From Limisphaerales bacterium (GTDB lineage: Bacteria; Verrucomicrobiota; Verrucomicrobiia; Limisphaerales; BOG-1460): 55,996 nt of DNA. Within the stretch, counting starts at the first letter, position 1; each line of letters begins with the position of its first letter. A program made the position numbers and the translations under genes. Below are positions 25,054 through 33,272 of this stretch, in pieces. Under the pieces are notes generated by a model, which was not told the origin of the DNA, did not search any database, and was given only the letters and a program-made list of their open reading frames with translations. The stretch spans positions 5,258-61,253 of the forward strand of contig PLQC01000181.1 of NCBI GenBank assembly GCA_003159675.1. The letters are read 5' to 3'.

Positions 25054-26004
25054 ATGTTCAACCGAATCCTGTTCAATCTGGTTCAAGTGTTCGTGGTCAT
25101 GGCCTTCGCGCCGCTGGCGTCCGGCGTTTTGAGCCGGCTCAAGGAAAGGGTGCAGTCCAAGCGCGGGCCGAGCATTTTCCAGCCGTATCGGGATTTGTGG
25201 AAGCTGTTTCACAAGGACGAAATCGTGTCGGAAGAAAGCTCGTGGATTTTCCGGTTCACGCCTTACATCGTTTTCGTCACGCCGATCTTTGTCGCGTTGC
25301 TGATCCCGGTGTTGACGAATTATCCGCTCTTTTTCGCGTTCATGGGCGATATGATCGGCGGTGGTTTCGTGCTGGCGCTGGGCGGGTTCTTCGCCACGCT
25401 CGCGGCGGTGGACACGGCCAATCCCTATGGACCCATGGGCGCGAGCCGCACCCGCATGGTGGGATTTCTGGCCGAACCGGTGTTCATGATCGTATTTTTC
25501 ACCGTTTCGTTCGTGGCCGGTTCGACGATTCCCTACATCGTCCAGGAAAAATGGGTGACCCCACTGGCAAATTTCTTCACGCCGGCGCACGTGCTGCTGA
25601 TGCTGGCGTTTCTCATGCTCATTCTGGCCGAAGGCGGGCGCATCCCGGTGGACAATCCGACGGGACATTTCGAACTGGCGATGATTGATGAATCCAAGTC
25701 GCTCGAATACTCCGGGCGCGGCTTCGCGCTGATGAAATGGGGCGGCCAGATGAAATTCTTTGTGCTCATGTGTATTTTCCTCAATGTGCTGGTGACACCG
25801 TGGGGACTTGCGGGCGGACAAACCATCGGCGCGGTGCTGCTGGCCATTCCGCTCGTGCTGTTCAAGATTTTCTGTTTTTTGCTGGTGCTGGTTGTCATCG
25901 AATCGTCGCTGTCCAAACTGCGGCTTTTCCGCATCACGGAGTTCTTGGGCGCGGCGTTCATTACGTCGGTGGCGGCGATGATCACGCGGGTCTTTTTGCC
26001 TTGA
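25054..26004 (+). CDS. Ehr complex subunit, NuoH/HyfC-like membrane protein
   Basis: The membrane subunit that links the hydrophilic arm to ion-pumping subunits in complex I and group 4 hydrogenases. It has 316 residues with about eight membrane segments. The conserved loop motifs are present: VQSKRGPSIFQPYRDLWKLF (first cytoplasmic loop) and AEGGRIPVDNPTGHFELAMI (second, with the acidic residue). The start ATG 25054 fits the family N-terminus FNRILFNLVQVFVVMAFAPL; in-frame upstream ATGs would overlap the remnant. It is the first intact gene of the fluoride operon. Confidence 0.9.
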   Translation: MFNRILFNLVQVFVVMAFAPLASGVLSRLKERVQSKRGPSIFQPYRDLWKLFHKDEIVSEESSWIFRFTPYIVFVTPIFVALLIPVLTNYPLFFAFMGDMIGGGFVLALGGFFATLAAVDTANPYGPMGASRTRMVGFLAEPVFMIVFFTVSFVAGSTIPYIVQEKWVTPLANFFTPAHVLLMLAFLMLILAEGGRIPVDNPTGHFELAMIDESKSLEYSGRGFALMKWGGQMKFFVLMCIFLNVLVTPWGLAGGQTIGAVLLAIPLVLFKIFCFLLVLVVIESSLSKLRLFRITEFLGAAFITSVAAMITRVFLP

Positions 26005-26016
26005 ACAAGGAATTCA

Positions 26017-26446
26017 GACACGAATTTCACGAATTTGCACGAATGAAAGAACTGCTTTTCAAAGAAGAAGCTTTTCAGCTTGTGGGCTTTTGCATGGAAA
26101 TCCACCGCGAACTTGGCAAGAAGCATGATGAAGTCATTTACAAAGATGCCTTCGTCCTCGAATTGAGTCGCGCGAAAATTCTTTTTTCGCGGGAAAAGCA
26201 TTACGAGGTGACTTACAAAGGCGTCATCTTGCCGCATCATTACCACGCCGATTTTGTGATTTGGGACAACATTCTCTTTGAGGCCAAGGCCGTTGAAAAA
26301 CTAGCCGATGCCCACGTCAAGCAGGTTTTGAATTATCTGGCCGCCTCAAAACTTCGTCTTGGACTGCTGGTCAATTTCGGCGGCGAATCTTTGGAATGGA
26401 AACGGGTGGTTTTATGAAATTCGTGTTAATTGGTGAAATTCGTGTC
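26017..26446. mobile_element. Gene cassette bounded by 28-bp inverted repeats
   Basis: The left end 26017-26044 (GACACGAATTTCACGAATTT...) and the right end 26419-26446 are inverted repeats that match at 25 of 28 positions by eye. They enclose only the GxxExxY gene. The left repeat runs into the start codon and the right one begins two bases after the stop. The cassette is inserted between two subunit genes of an otherwise tightly packed operon. Confidence 0.7.
26043..26417 (+). CDS. GxxExxY family protein (PD-(D/E)XK nuclease-like)
   Basis: This 124-residue protein matches the GxxExxY family: GFCMEIHRELGKKHDEVIY at the N-terminus (Lys in place of the motif Gly, Glu and Tyr kept), then HYHADFVIWDNILFEAKAVE, where Asp and the Glu-x-Lys pair form a PD-(D/E)XK-type site, and LAASKLRLGLLVNFG at the end. 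The cellular role is unknown. These genes are frequent in Verrucomicrobia and Bacteroidetes and are often bounded by short inverted repeats, as here. It interrupts the Ehr operon and is not expected to be part of the complex. Confidence 0.88.
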   Translation: MKELLFKEEAFQLVGFCMEIHRELGKKHDEVIYKDAFVLELSRAKILFSREKHYEVTYKGVILPHHYHADFVIWDNILFEAKAVEKLADAHVKQVLNYLAASKLRLGLLVNFGGESLEWKRVVL

Positions 26447-26481
26447 AAAAAAATTGTGTTCGTCCGTGCAGTTCGCGCCCT

Positions 26482-27192
26482 ATGAGTGAGACGACCAATC
26501 AATTATTGGAGAATCTGAACGCGCTGGCCGCTGGATTGTTTCTGCTCACCGCGTTCGGCATTGTGGCGATGCGGCAGGCGCGGGGCTGCCTGAATTTGTT
26601 CATCGTGCAATCGCTGCTGCTCGCGGCGTCCGCGGCGCTGTTGGGATTGCGCTACGGCTCCGGGCATCTTTACGGCGTGGCGATTGTGAACGTGATCAGC
26701 AAACCAATCATTGTTCCGTGGCTGTTGCGTCGGACGGCCCCTGCTGAAATTTACACGCGTCGCGAAATTGATCAGGTGCTGAACATTCCGACCGCGTTGC
26801 TCATCGCTTTGGCGCTGGCGATTCTGTCTTATTTCCTGGGACAACCATTATTGAACGCCGTCGCGCCGGAATTTCGCGGCCCGAACGTGCCGATTGGCAT
26901 CGCAGGACTATTGCTTGGCGCGTTCACGCTCACCGTGCGGCGCGAGGCGTTGCCGCTGCTCATCGGTTTGCTGGTGATGGAAAACGGCGCGTTTCTGGCC
27001 GGCATTTCCATCTCGCGTAATCTGCCATTGCTGGTGGAATTGGCCATCGCTACAGACGGTTTGATCATCGTGTTCATCAGCGGCGTGTTGATTCGCGCCG
27101 TTCAAAAACATGTCGGCACGACGGCGGTGGGTGAACTGGCGAGCTTGAAGGAAGCGGCTGCTGAACCGGCGGCAAAGGAGGCGGCCAAATGA
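26482..27192 (+). CDS. Ehr complex subunit, HyfE-like
   Basis: This 236-residue polytopic protein (about seven membrane helices) resembles HyfE, whose C-terminal half is related to NuoK. Markers are MRQARGCLNLFIVQSLLLA, VINVISKPIIVPWLLRR-like segment (ISKPIIVPWLL), and LPLLIGLLVMENGAFLAG with the NuoK-type glutamate in a helix. It probably forms part of the ion-translocating base. The stop overlaps the next start (ATGA at 27189-27192). Confidence 0.88.
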   Translation: MSETTNQLLENLNALAAGLFLLTAFGIVAMRQARGCLNLFIVQSLLLAASAALLGLRYGSGHLYGVAIVNVISKPIIVPWLLRRTAPAEIYTRREIDQVLNIPTALLIALALAILSYFLGQPLLNAVAPEFRGPNVPIGIAGLLLGAFTLTVRREALPLLIGLLVMENGAFLAGISISRNLPLLVELAIATDGLIIVFISGVLIRAVQKHVGTTAVGELASLKEAAAEPAAKEAAK

Positions 27193-28688
27193 GCGTCATA
27201 ATTATTTTGCTGCTTCCATTGGTTGCCGCCGCGCTGGTTTGCATTCCGTTCAAAAAGTATTGGGCAGCGGGCGTCACGGTCGTGTCTTCCGTGGCCGTTC
27301 TGGTGTTGGTCGCGCGCGTGGCCTGGCTGACTTCGGCAGGCGGTTCCATCACGTCGGCCTTGAAAATCGGGATGCTCAAATGGATTGCGGTGGACGGTTT
27401 GAGCGCCTTGATTCTGCTGTTGATTGCGTTTGTTGGAACCACGGCGGCAATTTTCTCCGTTGGTTACATGGCGCATGAAAACCTGAAGCCGTGGAAGCTG
27501 CGGCTCTATTATGCGAATTACAACCTGTTCGTTTTTTCCATGCTGGCCATTCCGGTTCTCGCCGAACCGACGCTGGTCTGGATTGTCGTCGAATTGACTA
27601 CGCTCTGTTCCGCGCTGCTGGTCTCATTTGACAACACACGCGAAGCGTTGGAAGCCGCGTGGAAATATGTGGTGCTCTCACTCATGGGCGCGGGAATGGC
27701 GCTGTTCGGCTTTCTGGTTTTATTCGCCGCGATGCAGGCGTCGGGCAGCGACGGCGCTTACACATGGGATGGACTGATCACCGCCGCGCCGATGATGCCA
27801 CCGGTTCTGTTGCAAACGGCGTTCCTGCTGATTTTGATTGGACTTGGAACGAAAGTCGGCCTCGTCCCGATGCATACTTGGTTGCCGGACGCCCACAGTC
27901 AAGCGCCCTCGCCAGTGTGCGCGTTGCTTTCCGGCATTGAAACCTCGGCGATACTTTATGTGATTCTGCGACTGTTTCCGGTGATGCAGGCTTCGCCCAA
28001 TTCTCATGCCGAAACGTGGGCGCTGGTTTTCGGCCTCATTTCGGTCGGCACCGCCGCGTTTTTGCTGCTGCAAGTGCGCGACTATAAACGGATGTTCGCC
28101 TTCTCCACCGTCGAACACATGGGCATTATTCTAACGGCGGTCGGACTCGGCGCATCGGCTGCCGGTTACAGCGCGATGCAACAAATTGTCAGCCATTCCG
28201 TGACAAAATCCTTTTGCTTCTTCGCTGCCGGAGCCGCGTTGGTGGCGGTGGGAACGCGCGAAATTGCAGCCGTGCGCGGGCTGATCCGCAAATCTCCCGC
28301 CACCGGCGTCGCGCTTGTTCTCGGCGGACTCGCCATCACCGGCGCGTCGCCCCTGGCGGTTTTCTTGAGTGAATTGTCCATTCTCAAAGCGGGTTTGACG
28401 CAAAAGGAATATGTGGCGACGGGTCTGCTCGCCATTTTCATCGTCATCGCGTTTTTCGGAATCATGCTGCACATCAACCGGATGGTTTTTGGCGCGCCCG
28501 AAAATAAAAATAACGGCCCGCCGGAGAAGAATCATTCCGAGCCGCAACCCGTTGAAACGTTTCACCTGCCCTTCAGTTGCCGGCTGGCGCTGATTCTGGC
28601 CGCTGTGCCGGTGCTGGTGCTCGGCGTTTACATTCCCAAACCGCTGCATGATTTGCTGACGCAAGCGGCAGCCGCCTTGACAAAATAA
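27189..28688 (+). CDS. Ehr complex subunit, HyfF/NuoN-like proton pump
   Basis: A 499-residue antiporter-like subunit with about 14 membrane helices. The family helix with the essential glutamate is seen in LVWIVVELTTLCSALLVSF. The charged lysine helix is in LIGLGTKVGLVPMHTWLPDA, followed by HSQAPSPVCALLSG. A further channel region is YKRMFAFSTVEHMGIILTAV. It probably moves protons or sodium ions. The coupled start with the preceding gene and the short gap (seven bases) to the next support one transcript. Confidence 0.93.
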   Translation: MSVIIILLLPLVAAALVCIPFKKYWAAGVTVVSSVAVLVLVARVAWLTSAGGSITSALKIGMLKWIAVDGLSALILLLIAFVGTTAAIFSVGYMAHENLKPWKLRLYYANYNLFVFSMLAIPVLAEPTLVWIVVELTTLCSALLVSFDNTREALEAAWKYVVLSLMGAGMALFGFLVLFAAMQASGSDGAYTWDGLITAAPMMPPVLLQTAFLLILIGLGTKVGLVPMHTWLPDAHSQAPSPVCALLSGIETSAILYVILRLFPVMQASPNSHAETWALVFGLISVGTAAFLLLQVRDYKRMFAFSTVEHMGIILTAVGLGASAAGYSAMQQIVSHSVTKSFCFFAAGAALVAVGTREIAAVRGLIRKSPATGVALVLGGLAITGASPLAVFLSELSILKAGLTQKEYVATGLLAIFIVIAFFGIMLHINRMVFGAPENKNNGPPEKNHSEPQPVETFHLPFSCRLALILAAVPVLVLGVYIPKPLHDLLTQAAAALTK

Positions 28689-28694
28689 ATCGCC

Positions 28695-30275
28695 ATGAAC
28701 CGCACCGAACTGAAGGAACAAATCGAAGGACGCTGGCCTGGGCGTGCGCAGTGCCGTTTCGATGCCGTGAATTCAATTTCCGAAATCATCTGCGCCCGCG
28801 CCGCGATGCCGGAACTTTGCGGACGGCTCTTTCTCGAGTGGAATTTCAGTTTTGCGGGCCTGGTCGTCGAGGAAGGCACGAGTGAATGGCAATTGCGCTA
28901 CTGCTTTTACGGCGAGAGCGAAGCCGGTTGGGTTCACGTCCTCGCAACCGCGCCGCTCGCCGAAAAAACCTTTCCGAGCATCGTCAAATTTGTTCACGCA
29001 GCGGACTGGCACGAGCGCGAGGCCGAGGATTTGTTCGGCCTGATTTTTGAAGGCCATCCGCGCCTCGGCGATTTTATTCTGCACGACGACGCCTGGCAGG
29101 AACACGTCGAGCCAATGTGCCGCCACTTCGACGCGCGCAAGGCGATGCAGCATCGCAAACCGGACGCCGACTGGCGGCCGCATCGCATTGTTCAGGAACC
29201 GGGCGCGTTCGTGATGCCCATCGGCCCGAAATTTTCCGGCGTCACAGAGTCGGTGCATTTCCTGCTCGAAACCGTCGGCGAAGACGTCATCCGCTCGACG
29301 CCGCGCCTGTTTTACAAATGGCGCGCGATTGAAAAGCTCGCGGAAGGCAAAACGGTGGATGAAGTGTTATTGCTCGCGGAAAGATTTGCCGCGACGACGG
29401 CTTTTGCTCACGGACTCGCTTTTTGCCAGGCCGTCGAAAAAATGTGCGACGCGAAAATTCCGGCGCGCGCGAACATTTTCCGCGTTTTTCTGGCGGAACT
29501 CGAACGGCTGCGGCAACACACCGGCGCGATTCAGGAAATTTGCGAGTCCACCGCGCTCGTCGTCGCCAACAGTCAGGCCGGGATTTTGGAGGAGGATTTA
29601 TTGCGAATTTCCGGCGAACTCACCGGCCATCGTTATTTGTTTGGCCTGCTCGCAATCGGCGGATTGCTGTGCGATTTGCCGGACGACGCCTGTGCAAAGG
29701 CGCTCGAACAATCGCAACAAACTCTGAAGCGACTGAACGAACTCGAAAAGCGATTGCGCATCTCCAGCAGTTTTCTGGATCGTCTCGAAGAAGTCGGCGT
29801 CGTCGCGCAGCGGAGCGCGCTGGTTTACGGCCTGCTCGGTCCGGTCGCGCGCGCATCGGGAATTGTCCGTGATTTGCGAAAGGCACAACCTTATTCCGGC
29901 TACGAACATTTTAATTTCGACGTGCCCAGCGAGCAGGAAGGCGACGGCTATGCGCGGTTGCGTATTTTGTTCGCCGAAGCGAGACAATCGGTTCGCATCA
30001 TGGAACAAGCCGTCGCCGCGTTGCAAAGTGGAAGCATCCGTGAACCGCTTCAACTTCACGCGGGTGCGGCGTTAGGCTGTGTCGAAGCTCCGCGCGGCGG
30101 CGCATTTCATTGGGTGCGTCTGGCCGACGGTGGACGGATCGCGCGTTATCGCATTGTTACCCCGTCGTTTGCCAACTGGCACGGCTTTCATCTCGCCGTC
30201 GAGAAATTCGCGTTTCAGGATTTTCCAATCATGCTCTCCACGTTCGATTTGTCCGTGGCCGAGAACGACCGATGA
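28695..30275 (+). CDS. Ehr complex large subunit, NuoCD/HyfG-like without NiFe ligands
   Basis: This 526-residue fusion has the 30-kDa (NuoC-like) domain at the N-terminus, with its signature HEREAEDLFGLIFEGHP (106-122), and the 49-kDa/hydrogenase large-subunit domain after it. In hydrogenases four cysteines hold the NiFe centre. Here the first pair is replaced: ERFAATTAFAH has Ala232 and Thr235 where ERxCGxCSFAH is expected. The second pair is replaced in the final DLSVAENDR, with Ser520 and Glu523 where DPCxxCxxR is expected. So it cannot bind the NiFe centre and is not a hydrogenase. It also lacks a reason to be called complex I, as no NADH module is present. This is the hallmark of Ehr complexes. 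Confidence 0.92.
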   Translation: MNRTELKEQIEGRWPGRAQCRFDAVNSISEIICARAAMPELCGRLFLEWNFSFAGLVVEEGTSEWQLRYCFYGESEAGWVHVLATAPLAEKTFPSIVKFVHAADWHEREAEDLFGLIFEGHPRLGDFILHDDAWQEHVEPMCRHFDARKAMQHRKPDADWRPHRIVQEPGAFVMPIGPKFSGVTESVHFLLETVGEDVIRSTPRLFYKWRAIEKLAEGKTVDEVLLLAERFAATTAFAHGLAFCQAVEKMCDAKIPARANIFRVFLAELERLRQHTGAIQEICESTALVVANSQAGILEEDLLRISGELTGHRYLFGLLAIGGLLCDLPDDACAKALEQSQQTLKRLNELEKRLRISSSFLDRLEEVGVVAQRSALVYGLLGPVARASGIVRDLRKAQPYSGYEHFNFDVPSEQEGDGYARLRILFAEARQSVRIMEQAVAALQSGSIREPLQLHAGAALGCVEAPRGGAFHWVRLADGGRIARYRIVTPSFANWHGFHLAVEKFAFQDFPIMLSTFDLSVAENDR

Positions 30276-30307
30276 AACAAGAGCAATCAAATTAAACTGA
30301 AAAATAC

Positions 30308-31072
30308 ATGAGCCAATGGGTCATCAACGGACTTCGCACGGGAATCAAAACGACCGTGTATCCGCGCGATGCGGAACGCGCCGCCGGCGTCACGCCCGGA
30401 CTGCCGTGTGGCTGCGACGCCCCATCGCCATCGGCGGCTGCGGCGCTGGTGGATTGCTGTCCCACGCAAGTTTTCAGCCGCATCAACGGCAAAGTCTTGG
30501 CGGATGTTCGCCGCTGCATTCATTGCTACCGCTGCGTTCACGGCATCGAGCATCCGGCGGCCTGGCAACAAACCTACGAGTGGGCGACGGTTCGTGATTG
30601 GCAAAACGAATTTGATCAATCCTTCAAACACTCCATCCACATTTGCGTCGTGGACGCGGGCGATTGCGGCGCGTGCCTGAACGAAGTCAAGCAACTCAAT
30701 AATCCCTACTACAACATGCACCGGCTGGGATTTTTCATCACGCCTTCGCCGCGCCACGCCGATGTACTGCTCGTCGTCGGGCCGGTGACGGATCACATGC
30801 GCGTCGCGTTGAAAAAAATATACGATGCGATGCCAACGCCCAAACGGGTTGTTGCCGTCGGTGCGTGCGCCCTGACCGGCGGTGTCTTCGCGAACAGTTT
30901 TGTTTGCGTGAAAGGATTGGCCGAAGTGCTGCCGGTGGACGTGGAAGTGCCGGGAAACCCACCGCCACCACTGGCAATTTTGCATGGCCTGCTGGTGGCG
31001 GCCGGACGCAAATCGCCAGCGTCGCTCATGGCCTCGCCATCGGCGATTGAGACCAATGCGGCGAAATTCTGA
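30308..31072 (+). CDS. Ehr complex small subunit, NuoB/HyfI-like with ferredoxin-like N-terminus
   Basis: This 254-residue protein fuses an N-terminal iron-sulfur segment (CCP at 50-52; RCIHCYRCV, Cys70, Cys73, Cys76) to a NuoB/hydrogenase small-subunit domain. The proximal-cluster ligands are Cys120 and Cys123 (GDCGACLNE) and Cys187 (VGACALTGG). The fourth expected ligand, the Cys of the PGCPP motif, is Asn217 in VPGNPPPP. A [4Fe-4S] cluster may therefore be incomplete or have an unusual ligand. The gene follows the large subunit by 32 bases and overlaps the next start (TGATG at 31070-31074). Confidence 0.9.
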   Translation: MSQWVINGLRTGIKTTVYPRDAERAAGVTPGLPCGCDAPSPSAAAALVDCCPTQVFSRINGKVLADVRRCIHCYRCVHGIEHPAAWQQTYEWATVRDWQNEFDQSFKHSIHICVVDAGDCGACLNEVKQLNNPYYNMHRLGFFITPSPRHADVLLVVGPVTDHMRVALKKIYDAMPTPKRVVAVGACALTGGVFANSFVCVKGLAEVLPVDVEVPGNPPPPLAILHGLLVAAGRKSPASLMASPSAIETNAAKF

Positions 31073-33228
31073 TGGAAACACCGACGCTCATTCTCGCTTT
31101 TTTTGTCCTATGCGGCATGGGTATTTTGCTGTCGCTGGCAGCTCCGGTTTCGCGACAGGGTAATGTGCTGGCGTGGTTCGGCTGCCTCGCGGCGATTGCT
31201 TTGGTGTTGGCCGGCGCAAACGCGTTGCTTGCGGGCGAAACATTCAACCAGCCGCTGTGGTCATTGCCGGGATTGGCGACGCTTACGGTGAGCCCGGACC
31301 GGCTTTCGGCGGTGTTTATTTGCGTCACGGGCTTGGTGCTTTTTCCCGCTTCGATTTTTGCTGGTGGCGAACTGAGGCGGGAATCACATCATCACTATGA
31401 TTGTGTGTTCACCGTGCTGCTGCTCGGCTTGTATGCGTCCATTGTTTTAATTTTTATCGCAGGTGATGCGCTGCTGTTCCTGCTGGCATGGGAAGTCATG
31501 TCCATCCTTTGCTGGCTGCTCATCTTGTTGGGGCGCGACCGGGAAAACGACCGCGTCGGCGCGGGGTATCTCTTGCTCGCAATGGGTGAAGCTGGAACGC
31601 TGGCGGCGGCGCTGGGTTTTCTCCTGCTCGCGGTCCATGCCGGTTCGCTGGATTTTGCAACGATCAAATCGTCCGCTTCGGGATTGAGCGCGGGCGCGCA
31701 CTGGACAATTTTCTTGCTTTCGTTTTTTGGTTTCGGCGTGAAGGCCGGACTCGTGCCGGTGAATTTCTGGCTGCCGCGCGCCTACACCGCCGCGCCACGC
31801 GCGTTTGTTCCCGTGCTGGCCGGCGCGACGTTGAATCTTGGGCTGTATGGAATTTTGCGCGTCAATGCCGATCTCATGCCGGCGACACACGCGGGGCCGG
31901 GACTGGTCGCACTCGTCTTCGGAACCATTTCCGCATTGCTCGGAATTCTCTACGCGACCACGGACAATGATCTCAAAATGATGCTGGCGCATAGTTCGAT
32001 TGAAAACGTCGGCATCATCGTCGCCGGTTTTGGCGCGGGAATGGTTTTCGTCGCAACGAATCATCCAGCGCTGGCGGCGATTGCGTTCGTTGCGGGGTTG
32101 TATCATTTGATCAACCACTCGCTTTACAAGACGCTGTTGTTTTTTGGCGTTGGCGCAGTGGAAACTCAAACCGGCACGCGTGACATGGACAAACTCGGCG
32201 GCTTGATTAAATGGATGCCGTTGACTGCCCTCGCTTTTCTTGCCGGCACGCTTTCCATCGCCGCGCTGCCGCCGTTCAACGGTTTCGTCAGCGAATGGCT
32301 CACGCTGCAAACGATGCTGCGCTCGGCGGAATTGTCTTCAAGCGGAGCAAAACTGGTTTTTGCCCTGTGTGGCGCCGGGCTCGCGCTCACGGCGGCGCTG
32401 GCGGTGACGTGCTTCGTTAAAGTTTTTGCGATGAGCTTTTTGGGAATGCGCCGGCTGGACGAGGAACACCGAGTAGCTGAGCCAAAGTCTGGCACGCTGG
32501 CGCCAATGGCCATTCTCGCCGCGCTATGCCTCGCGTTCGGTGTGTTGCCAACTTATGTCATTCCGGCCCTGGGCTCGGCGTTAAATCCATTGGCCGGAGC
32601 CAGCGCCGCCGACGCGCTGGTGCCGCCGTTCTTTGCGTCAAACCCGGCGCATCAGGAATTGCCGCCTGTCTTCGTCGAGGATTTCCACAACTTGGGCGCA
32701 CAGGTCGGACAAAACTTTTTGCCCGGACGCGGCCTGGTCGTGCTGCATCGCGGTGGCGTGGAAAATCCGGTCGTTTTCGCCATGTCCACCTCCTACATGC
32801 TCGTCGCGCTCATCGCGTTGTTGGCATTCACGTACATCATCATCCGTTTGTGGCTGACGCGCAGCAGGAAATTGGCGCGCCGCGCCTGTTGGGACGGCGG
32901 CGTGCGGCGTTTGCTGCCGGAGATGACTTACACGGCGACGGGTTTTTCCAATCCGGTGCGGGTGATTTTCGATGCCATTTTCCGGCCCACGACAGTTGAG
33001 GACACGCGCGAGACGGTGGCGGAACATTTCCGCACCGCCATCCGGCGCGAAAAAGAGCGCGTTCACCTCGTGGACAAACTGGTTTTTCATCCGGTCAAAA
33101 CGGTGACGCTGGGTTTTGCGCGCGGTCTGGCGGCGATGCACCACGGGCGGTTCAACGCTTATGCCGCCTACGCGCTTTTGACGCTGTTGGTCGTGTTGAT
33201 TGTGTTTCTCCTGTTTCAATCGTCGTGA
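31072..33228 (+). CDS. Ehr complex subunit, HyfB/NuoL-like proton pump, copy 1
   Basis: A 718-residue antiporter-like subunit with about 15 membrane helices and a long C-terminal extension. Family motifs: LFLLAWEVMSILCWLLILLG (glutamate helix), FGFGVKAGLVPVNFWLPRAY (lysine helix), HSSIENVGIIVAGFGAGMVF, and INHSLYKTLLFFGVGAVE. The extension (from about 520) contains an amphipathic stretch (PGRGLVVLHRGGVENP), another helix and a basic segment RRLLPEMTYTATGFSNPVRV. It is closely similar to the next gene over its whole length. Confidence 0.93.
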   Translation: METPTLILAFFVLCGMGILLSLAAPVSRQGNVLAWFGCLAAIALVLAGANALLAGETFNQPLWSLPGLATLTVSPDRLSAVFICVTGLVLFPASIFAGGELRRESHHHYDCVFTVLLLGLYASIVLIFIAGDALLFLLAWEVMSILCWLLILLGRDRENDRVGAGYLLLAMGEAGTLAAALGFLLLAVHAGSLDFATIKSSASGLSAGAHWTIFLLSFFGFGVKAGLVPVNFWLPRAYTAAPRAFVPVLAGATLNLGLYGILRVNADLMPATHAGPGLVALVFGTISALLGILYATTDNDLKMMLAHSSIENVGIIVAGFGAGMVFVATNHPALAAIAFVAGLYHLINHSLYKTLLFFGVGAVETQTGTRDMDKLGGLIKWMPLTALAFLAGTLSIAALPPFNGFVSEWLTLQTMLRSAELSSSGAKLVFALCGAGLALTAALAVTCFVKVFAMSFLGMRRLDEEHRVAEPKSGTLAPMAILAALCLAFGVLPTYVIPALGSALNPLAGASAADALVPPFFASNPAHQELPPVFVEDFHNLGAQVGQNFLPGRGLVVLHRGGVENPVVFAMSTSYMLVALIALLAFTYIIIRLWLTRSRKLARRACWDGGVRRLLPEMTYTATGFSNPVRVIFDAIFRPTTVEDTRETVAEHFRTAIRREKERVHLVDKLVFHPVKTVTLGFARGLAAMHHGRFNAYAAYALLTLLVVLIVFLLFQSS

Positions 33229-33272
33229 CGAAACATTGTTGCCGCCGGACGACGCGGCGGCGGTGAACGTTT

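Noticed and set aside
28695-31072. Calling the complex a formate hydrogenlyase or NiFe hydrogenase
   Set aside because: All four NiFe ligands and one cluster ligand are replaced, and no formate dehydrogenase or maturation genes are present.
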